A stretch of DNA of 64,000 nt from Plasmodium vivax (lineage: Eukaryota > Apicomplexa > Aconoidasida > Haemosporida > Plasmodiidae). A program made the translations under genes and the position numbers. Of the stretch, positions 55,613 to 64,000 are shown piece by piece. The notes below the pieces were generated by a model. That model searched no databases. It was not told the DNA's origin and worked only from the letters and a program-made list of their open reading frames with translations. Positions within the stretch are counted from its first letter, which is position 1. The number at the start of each line of letters is the position of its first letter. The DNA is taken from the NCBI RefSeq assembly GCF_000002415.2, contig NC_009916.1:372001-436000 (forward strand), in the 5' to 3' direction.

Positions 55613-58600
55613 TCATTTACCCAAGCAGTTGGGCGGCCCCCCTCTCGCCTTCCTCTCCCGCAGTTTTAACAGCGTTTCATAGTCCGTCGTCTTAGGGTCG
55701 TAGTCCTCCTCATAGTTCTTATCCTCGATGACGTACAGCTTCACAGCTTTGTCGCTTATGTAGATTGTTTTGTAGTACCAGAAGTTGAGCTTCCTGAAAT
55801 GGGAAGGAAGCGGGGGGTGAAGGTGTTTTTTTCCCGCGTGGGGAGTCCTCATCATTCGTATTGAAAGTTTCCCCAAATGTCTTACGCAAAGGGGGGCGGC
55901 AAAACGATTGGGGTGATGCTGGGGGTGATGCTAGCGGTGCTACCCCTTGCTAACTCGCTCACGCGATCACGCGATCACGCCATCACGCTATCACGCTGTC
56001 ACGCGATCACGCCATCACGCTATCACGCTGTCACGCCATCACGCCATCACACTATCACACCATCACGCTACCGCGCAATCACACTATCACGCTACCGCGC
56101 GAGAGCGGAACTTACGCCTGCGGCTCGTGGTCCAGGAAGAAGCTCTTGAACTGCTCCGAGCAGATAATTTCGCCGGGAATCCCGTTGGACTCGATCTTGT
56201 TCGCTGTGAGGACGTCCAGGCCCCACATGTCGTACCTAATTCTGACGGACCCGATGATGCCCCCCACGCAGGACCCGTAGTGCAAACCGATCCTCATATT
56301 AAAATCGTGTTTGTTAAACTGAATTTTGATGGTATTGATGTTATGTAGAATCAGTTTGGCTAGCTTAAAAATGTTTAGAATTCCATCTACAGCTTCACGC
56401 TCATCAGTGATGGAGGAATTCGGTTGACTAGTAGCGACGTAGGCATCCCCAATGGTGAAAAGCTTGTAGAGTCCCAACTTGATAGTATCCTTGTCTATCT
56501 TAGATATCAATTTTTGTAACAATTTTAGGACATCCTTAGGAGGAACTGTTTTGCTCCACCTCGTGAACCCTACAATGTCAGCAAAAAGAAAAGCGATTTT
56601 TTCATGGCTATAAGTTAACTGTAAGTTATCATTTTGGTATTCTTCCAAAACTTGTCTTGGCAGTATCCTCGTTAGAAAGTCATGAGACGTTTTCTCCATC
56701 CGGTTCCTTCTCCTCTTAACTAAAAATTGAGTCCTGTCTAAATATTCTGTGTACCAAAAATATAAAATGTTAATAAAAAGAATGAGAAGGATGCTGGAGC
56801 ATATTCTAATTTCACACAAATGGATTTTAAATAATTTGGAAAAGGAGTAAATCAGGAAAACGAAAAAAAAAACAAAAAAAAAAAACTTATGTTTAAACAA
56901 CATATTTTTGATAAATATCAACTGCATGCAGATGATCAGCTCAGTGGCATCTTTCATGAAGAATAAAGATCTGTCGCTCGAATTCCCAACAAGATTACTA
57001 TAATGGATACACGACAGATCCATGATGATAATGCACCATGAAGAGAGGAAGATGTTCAAAATAAAAATCGTCCACATCATTTTGCTAGAATTCTTTTTAT
57101 ACTCCTTCAACTTAACCTTTAGTAGCAACCATATGAATGTTATTATGAATAAGTAGATGCACCTTATCAGCCAAATGATAACAATAAAATCGTTTGCCTT
57201 CAGCTTCTGCTCATAGTAGGATAACTCAATCACATTACACAAGCTTAGAATCATTTCGGAGATGATGAATATTATTATTAGCTTTTTCGTCAAGTCGATG
57301 TTAATTATTTCTCGGTAGTACCCTCGTGTGTATTCCTCCTCCACCTCTTCATCGTTAAATTTGTAGTAAAATCTGTTAAAATTGCTCCCTTTTTTTTCCC
57401 CCACTTGAAGTGTAGATGTCAATTTTTTTAGCAATTTATTTTTGTTATAGTTATCAAATTTGTGAGCAAAGTTTACGTTTTTGTTGCTCACAGTTGTGCT
57501 CGTCTTGATTAGCTCTTCGCTCCGTTGTGCCCCCTTTCTGGGCAGGGCCGTCTCTCCGCTGGTTAGCTCTTCAGGACGCATGTGACGTGGAGGACTCCCC
57601 CGCTCGCTCCCGTCCATGCTTTTGAAGTACCTCCTAAACGCCTGATTCACCTTCGTTAAGACTCCTCTCTTCTTCTTAACCGCGGGGCTGTACGTGAAGA
57701 AGTACTCCTTCTTTGCGCCACTGTGCGGACCGCTGTTCGGACCGCTGTTCGTCTCGTTCGACTTCAAAGCGCAGGAGCTCTCCCCCCCGAAGCACCCCGA
57801 ACTCACGCTCCTTTCATCCTTCAAGCTGTAGAAGCTTATCTTTTTCTGCACCATTTTTTTCTTCTGCAGTTTTGATTTTTCAACTGTTGCATTCTCCGCC
57901 GTTGGGTTTGGCCCTCCAGGGGGGGCCCCCCTAAGCGCATTGTCTCCTTCCCCATATCCGATCCCAACTGCGGAAGATTCTGCACAGCCTGTCTGCTCCC
58001 CCCTGTCAAAATTTACCTCTTTCTTTTTGAGCAAATCGTTTGAAGCGAGCCTAATTGGGTGATTCCCCTCATCCCCATGCTGCTTCTTCACCTGTGTTCC
58101 ATTTTTGCTCGATTTTTTTTTTTTTTTTTTCCTTTTTGCGCGTTCTTCCCTCCCCAGTGGGGGTGTGTTGCTCTGCATGGCGGCCCCGAGCAGCACTCCC
58201 TCCCGTAAGAATCTATGCCTCTTATGCACCTGTCTATTTTGCGCAGCGTCCCCACGGCTGGAGGAAGCTCTTGTCCTGTGCTTGTTCTGGCATCCCGCTT
58301 TGTCTTTCTCCCGTTCGCCACCGCTCATTGTGGCCGCTCCTTCCAAGTTTCCCCTTTTCACATTTTTTAATCCCTTCCACGTTTTTGCCCCACCAAAGGG
58401 GTCATCCAGCTTTGTGAGAAAACAACTTCTGGTTCTTCTCGGGAGGAGCTGATTATCAGTGTGACCCCTTCGCAGGTCCTTCATCTCCTCCCCCCCCCTG
58501 CTGCTGCCCCTCGAATGAAGGAAGCCATTCCGCACGTCTTCACAAAAAGGGTCATTGCAATTTTGGGTAGCCACGTCTTCCCCCTTCCTTTCCGCTTGAT

Positions 58601-61600
58601 GCTCCCAGTGACGAAAAAATTGTTTACGCGCCCCACTTTTTGATCCTCCATTTTGTACATCACCATTTGGGAGTTCCCCCTTTGGGCGATTTTTTTTTTT
58701 TTTTTTTCCCCCTTTTATAGCTCTACTCTTTGGGAGGAGGAATCCCTGCCTCGGAATGTGCTGAATGTCCCCCTGGAGGATGTTCCTCTTTTTCCTGTAT
58801 ATTTTGGTAAACAGGTCATCAAAATTTATGTGCCCTTTACTCTGCCTTAATTTCTCACCATACAAGAAGAACTCCGATTCTGTGGAGTATTCCCAGTTGG
58901 ATGAGAAGCTTCCATTGGCAAAGTTGTAGGACACTCCCTCTTCGTGTGTGTCTGTCCGTCTACCCGCTTGTTGCTCCCTCTTCCCCCTTCTCTTCCTCTC
59001 CCCCTTTTTAAACACATTAGAACGTTTAAGTACATCTCCGAGATAAAAATGGGGCGCGTAAAATTTCCTTTGGTAGTTCCTCCTCTCCTTTATGTAGTTC
59101 TTTATAACCCCATCTGGCGTATCAAATTGGTTCATAAAATCGGAGGAACCTTTTTTCACACAGGCTTTACTCCTTCTCACATTTTTTATACCCCCCACCT
59201 GGTGCTCGTCTTCTACATAAGGGGATGTAAAAAATTCATCCGACTCGTTTGTCCCCCCAACAATTTCGTCGCTTAAATATACCGGGGATTCCAATTCGTG
59301 CAGATTCTTCCTTCGCACACTGTCTGCTAATTTTAACTTATCAAAACTGAGATATTTGGACTTCCTATCGTTAAATGCTCTGGAGTGGGTCGGGAAGTTG
59401 TTACTCTCCATGCTGTCACTCGCATTGTCTGCTTTGCTGTAATAACACCAGCTGTCCTTCCTACGCGAATCGCTCCCCCGCTCGTACACCTCCATCATCT
59501 CTTCAATTAGGGTGCTTTGGGCGTTAATTTGGTGGGGGGGTTCTCTGGGCCGCCCTTCCTTCTGCGGCTTTTCTCTCGGGTGTGGCTTCTTACTCGGGTG
59601 TGGTTTTTTTTTGGGGGGCGTCTTTCCCGTTGCACCCTCCTGGGCAGCTTCCACCAGGCGGTTATCTATGTGGGCAGCGTCCACCAGGCGCTTCTCCATG
59701 TGGACCTCTTCCACGAGGCGCTTCTCCATGTGGGCAGCTTCCACACCGCGCTTCTCCATGAGAGCCTCGTCCGCCCTCCCAAAGAGCGTGGAGCTGGAGA
59801 AGCCCACGTCCGAGGGCTCCTCGACTTTCCTGGCCTCGTCCAAAATGTCGACCAGCAGGTAGGTTCTCATTTCCCCCTTGCCCTTGATAAACACCTTGCG
59901 CTCCTTCCACACCAGCGAGGTGTCGTCCTCCAGATATTTATACGTGTCGTAGGAGACGTGGATGTGGTCCGTGAGGGCGGTGGACTTCATCCTGGACGCC
60001 GTGTTGACTGTATCTCCGAAGAGCGAGTACTGCGGTTTGACCGACCCGATGACGCCGCTGATGGCCTTCCCCGTGTGTATGCCGATGCGCAGGCTAATGT
60101 TTTTGTGCGTGTACCTGTCGTGGTGGTTAAACCTACCGTGCTGTGCGTATCTACTGTGATGTGCGTACCCATCGTGGTGGTTGTACCCACCGTGCTGTCC
60201 ATCGTCAGCGCCGCGGCTGGGCAGCGTACAACTGCTACTCCCCCCGTGGTCGCTCCCCCCAGCGGGCACCTTATAAGAAATGTAGTACTTAGCGCTCAGC
60301 TGAGCGATGGCGAGCTTGATGGCGCACCGGGTGTCATACCTAATTTTGTATACGCAATCATTCTTCTTCTCACTCAGCCCCGAGGCAGCCAGGTAAGATT
60401 CAAAAACAGTCTCAATCTTTATGCAGTTAAAATATTTTATGCATTTGTCAAAATATAGGTACAAATTGTCCAACGTTTCTACAAGGGCATGAGGCTGAAG
60501 GGTCGAAACCATACTTTGGAAATCATCAATGTCGCAGAAAATTACCGAAATGATTCCTCTGTCCTCTCCAGATATATTCTTTCCAACCATTATGCCATCC
60601 GCCTTGGGGTCACTTATCAGTAGGTATTCAACCAAAAAGCTGGGCAACATGGTGTGGAGAATTTCAATTTGCTTGGTTAAATTAACCTTCTGCTTATATC
60701 TAAAGAGGAACTTCTTCTTGAGGTAGTAAATTTCGTAGTACTTCATCGAAAGGCAGATGAAGGTGAAGCTTAGTATGCAAATGAGGAAGGTCACTATCTG
60801 TTGCTTGCACAGACAGGAGATGTTAACCTCCTCCAGGTGGTGTAAACTGAGATACGGATTTTCACAAAACTTGGCACACATAGAACCAAACGTTTTGTTC
60901 TTCTCGTAGTACACCCAGGAAGTTAATACCAACACGAGGGTGCATATTATTATCCCTTCTAATATTTTAAAGGAAAGAAAAAAAATGTACGAAACGGTAA
61001 AGGAGTAACCTATCAGCATGTTAATCATATCGTTGCTTACATTGTCATACAGCTCAAAGATGAATCCCAATATGAGTACCAACCTGCCAATCAAAAAGAA
61101 GAGACTCGAATTGGACCTGTTCCGTAGCCTTATACAAACCATCCACACCGTCACCAGGAAATAATACAAAATTAAAAAATACGTCAAAACGTTAAGCGAA
61201 ATTTTTCCTTCCTTCGTGTACTTGGAAACAACCGCTTGCACAAAAAATATTAAAAAGAAAATGAAAAACAGGATAATTCCTATCGTCCTCAATTTTAGCT
61301 TTGTTCTCTTTTCGTACGTCTTATACTCCAAGTTTAGCTGCTGATTTCGGTACTTTATATTTATGCCTATAACTCTTCTGAAGGTCTCGTAGATCAATTT
61401 CGTCTTCTTCGTCCGGCTGTAGGACTTGTTGTCGTCTCTTATGCTGTACTGCTTCGGCGTCGGGATGAACTTTTTCAATTTGTCATTACCTTCCAGGTTG
61501 AGTGGACCTTGCGCCCTCTCCTTTGGATTACCACTTAGGCTACCCTCTGTTGTGCGTTTCTCTGAGGACCCTTTCCGCTCCCTTTTTAGGATCTTCTCCC

Positions 61601-64000
61601 GGAAGTAGTCCGTTACGTCGGGGTAGATTCTGCAAAGGTGGGTAAATGGATCGGAGGGATGGAGGGGAAAAAGAGGGGAGCACCAAGAAAGGGGCGCGCC
61701 AAGGAAGGGGCACACCAAGGGATGGCCACACAGGGGTAATTACACAGCGTGGCCAACTCACCTGCTGCTGATAAACCGCGCCGCCTTGTCGACGAAAAAG
61801 TTTATGTACAAAATGGGGAGGAGAGACAGCCAAAAGTAGGCGTCCTCCGTGTGGAAGAGACTCAATTCGCACTTCCCTATTTTGAGGCAGTCAATTAGGG
61901 TGTACACATTTACGTACACAAATAGGAAGCAGATGATAAGAACGGCCAGGATGAAGAAGTACAAGTGCCATGTTTTGGAGAGCAGCAAGATCTTCTCCCA
62001 GGTTATAAAGAAGTTAAGGATAAATATGTGGAAGGTGAATGCTCGATGCGTTATCAGGGGGAACACGTGCACCCTCAGGATGTAGTACGAGATGAGCGAA
62101 ATCAGCATGGCTTCCAGGATGGTTAGCATTATTATCGTGTTGTTTAGGAAGTACTTCCGTCTGGCCTGTTAAGCGGAAGGGGCAGAGGGGAGGGGTGTCA
62201 TTAATTGGCCCTGTTCGGTCTGCACGGGGCGTAGTTCATGCTGCTCACAGAGCAAACCGCGCCGCAAGCGAAGCACGTTCGTCACATGCACACCGCATGC
62301 ACACTACATATTCGCCGCATGCACACTACATATTCGCCGCATGCACACTACATATTCGCCGCATGCACACTACACATTCGCTTCATGCAGGGGAAGCCCA
62401 CCAACTGGTAGATGTAGGGGACGCTCCGGATGAACTTGTAGGGCAAATCTATCTCGTACGCAGAAAATGCTATAATGAGCAAATAGTGAAAAACGGCGAA
62501 GGTCGTCTGCGTGTACAGGATGGACGACGTAGACGACCCCGAGAAGAAGTTGTCGAAGTTGTGGAAAAAGTAAAGCGAGACGATCGTGATTTTTAGGTAT
62601 ATTATCCAGAGGAAGGACCGGCTGGAAGGCGGAAGGGGGGGTATGCAATACGGCATATGGGATGAGGACGGAAAATAAAGGTGGCACCATCATGTTAACC
62701 CACTCAAGTGCGCCATTAGATATCCCCTCTCATAGTTCCCTCCCTCCCTGGTGGGGAGAACCCTCTCCGCCGTTACCTCAGGGAAAATTTATTCAGCCGC
62801 CCCAGGATAAGCAAATCGACGATGTACCTAAACTCCTGCAGCACGTAATCTGATATGCTGTACAGCACATTAACCTGCTCGTTCAAACTTAGGCACACAC
62901 TGATTGTGGTATTCTTCAGTAGATAGGCGTCGTTTAGGGTGGACCCTACCCCTAGGATGGTCAGCCTGGGGGTCGTTAGGGAGAGCACTTTTTTTATAAT
63001 TCTCCCCTTGGTCTCATTGTCCATCTTGCAAAATAAAACGACTGTAGCTCGCATGGCTATGCAGAGGAACATTTTCTGCAGTGTGGTTAATTGGTGGGGG
63101 GAGAGGCCAATCAGTGTGGAAGCGCTCTTCATGAAGGAACAATTAGGGGGAGATTTCCCCATTTGAGGCCACCCTCGCCCATCACTAGGGAGCCACACAT
63201 GGTGGACGCACATCACGTGCAGACGGACTCACCATGGCGTGCGCGTTGCTCATTATATTTTTTATGCTCGCGTCGTTTATTACGATGGCGTAAGACGTGC
63301 AGTTGAGCTTATCCAGGGAGAGGGCAAAGTTGTTGAAGAGGGCATTGGCCCTGCTGTGCATGCTGTCAGCGGGTTCCTCCTCCTCCACGCTGTTCACGCG
63401 GTTCGCGCGGTGCACGCTGCTTTCACTGTTAACGCTGCCAACGCTACCTACACTGCCCACACTGCTTACCCCCCCGTGCGGACTGAAAAGGTTAATTACA
63501 AATAAACTCGAATTGGGGGGAATCAAATTGCACTCCAGCGCTGTCAAGTAGGTGTCCTTGGAATACTCATTGGTAAATATCCACGAGCGAATATCAAATT
63601 TGGCCAAGTCTAGAAAAGCTTCCTCTACCCCCTCTCTCAAGTCGTTCTTCAACCCAATCATGCCGACTACTTCCAAATCGTTTAATAAAAATATTTTCAT
63701 TAAATCGTAGAGCCTAAAGGACAACCTGCTGTTGTTCCTATTCCGGATGCCTTTCAAAAGGAGATATTTCCCAATGTCCTCATTTTTAATTTCCTTTTTG
63801 CAGATGAGAATAACCTTCAGGTAATTCATAGTGTACACTTTTATGATCCTTTTTATTTTTCTTATGTCATTCTTGGCTAGCGATAAGTAGGGAAGAATAT
63901 TAAAGTCGTAGCCACGGACGTAGAGGACACCTTTGTCTAGCTCCTTTGCGTGTTTTAAAATACACATGGAAAACTTATTACTCTTCAAAAAATCGTGAAA
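55613..64000 (-). CDS. GCbeta: Guanylyl cyclase beta, 3' part (P4-ATPase-like end plus both cyclase domains); 5' end outside window
   Basis: This is the C-terminal 2,461 residues of the bifunctional cyclase that makes cGMP for the PKG pathway. The CDS is complement(join(55613..55793,56116..61629,61762..62165,62402..62621,62777..63075,63233..>64000)), all phases agreeing. The exon at the right edge and the next give the P4-ATPase-like P domain, then about six membrane helices. The 5.5-kb exon gives six more helices, cyclase domain C1 (about 60545-59920), a long Lys-rich linker, six helices and C2 (about 56600-56130). C1 has FCDIDDF, KIETVFESY, GIHTGKAISGVIGSV and LFGDTVNTASRMKS, so it keeps the guanine-reading Glu and the Asn/Arg pair. 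C2 has FADIVGFTRW and FTIGDAYVA, the two metal-binding Asp. This inverted order is known for ciliate and apicomplexan cyclases. The ATPase motifs are degenerate: TNEYS where TGDK is usual, GVGSTLND where GDGAND is usual. The acceptor at 63075 could instead be at 63126, adding 17 residues. Confidence 0.93.
55958..56100 (-). repeat. 8-bp intronic minisatellite
   Basis: About seventeen copies of an 8-bp unit (CGATCACG, CCATCACG, CTATCACG, CTGTCACG) lie in the last GCbeta intron. The four variants recur in the same order, giving a 32-bp higher-order unit. The array ends about 15 bp from the exon edge, close to the donor of this minus-strand gene. Confidence 0.9.
59640..59785 (-). repeat. Coding repeat in the GCbeta linker
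   Basis: About five degenerate 11-residue copies (AHMEKRLVEE-type, 33 bp) lie within the linker between C1 and C2. The change is in step with the reading frame, so copy number could vary without breaking the protein. Confidence 0.8.
62291..62392 (-). repeat. 22-bp intronic minisatellite
   Basis: About four and a half copies of a 22-bp unit beginning CGCATGCACACTACATATTC lie in the GCbeta intron at 62166-62401, again near the donor side of the intron. Confidence 0.9.

Noticed and set aside
1..64000. CRISPR arrays, insertion sequences, interstitial telomere repeats or multigene-family members
   Set aside because: The tandem arrays have no spacers, no transposase-like frame was seen, no GGGTTYA arrays were noticed, and all genes are conserved single-copy types.

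Overview
The window is nuclear DNA of a malaria parasite, most likely of the vivax/cynomolgi/knowlesi clade. The evidence is recognisable Plasmodium orthologues (falcilysin, guanylyl cyclase beta with a P4-ATPase-like part, ADF2, split cox2a), many short phase-matched introns with GT..AG ends, long poly(A)/poly(T) runs, Asn/Lys-rich low-complexity protein tracts, and a balanced base composition unlike the very AT-rich P. falciparum. The gene order agrees, as far as I recall, with a block of P. falciparum chromosome 13. No subtelomeric family (pir, SICAvar, PHIST) and no transposon was seen, so this is a conserved chromosome-internal segment. The species cannot be fixed from the sequence alone.

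Layout, left to right. 0-3 kb: cox2a (-), with a tiny last exon, head to head with an IscX-like Fe-S assembly protein (+). 4.2-7.3 kb: a 12-exon PH-domain protein with a C-terminal permuted papain-like amidase domain (+). 8.0-8.7 kb: ADF2 (+). 9.1-11.0 kb: a nine-exon multi-pass membrane protein (-) that I assembled from splice sites and phases. 11.9-19.1 kb: a 2,074-residue lysine/asparagine-rich, probably nuclear protein (-). 20.9-24.5 kb: Sec24a (-). 24.5-28.4 kb: a long divergent promoter region holding a structured-RNA candidate near 27.7 kb. 28.4-30.5 kb: PRMT5 (+). 30.5-34.5 kb: gene-free DNA rich in minisatellites. 34.5-36.9 kb: a three-RRM RNA-binding protein (+), followed by a 33-bp minisatellite. 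39.5-42.9 kb: falcilysin (-). 42.9-48.7 kb: a very long divergent intergenic region with repeats and one weak small-gene candidate. 48.7-53.5 kb: a PIAS/SIZ-type SUMO ligase with SAP, PHD, PINIT and SP-RING parts (+). 55.6-64.0 kb: the 3' 2,461 codons of guanylyl cyclase beta (-), which runs off the right edge.

There are no operons. Each gene is its own unit, and several pairs share divergent promoters (cox2a/IscX, Sec24a/PRMT5, falcilysin/PIAS). The functions are mostly housekeeping: respiration and Fe-S assembly, actin turnover, COPII transport, arginine methylation, RNA binding, peptide degradation, SUMO conjugation and cGMP signalling. All exon joins were deduced by hand from GT..AG sites and phase bookkeeping. 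Every multi-exon model given closes in frame, but none has been checked against transcripts.
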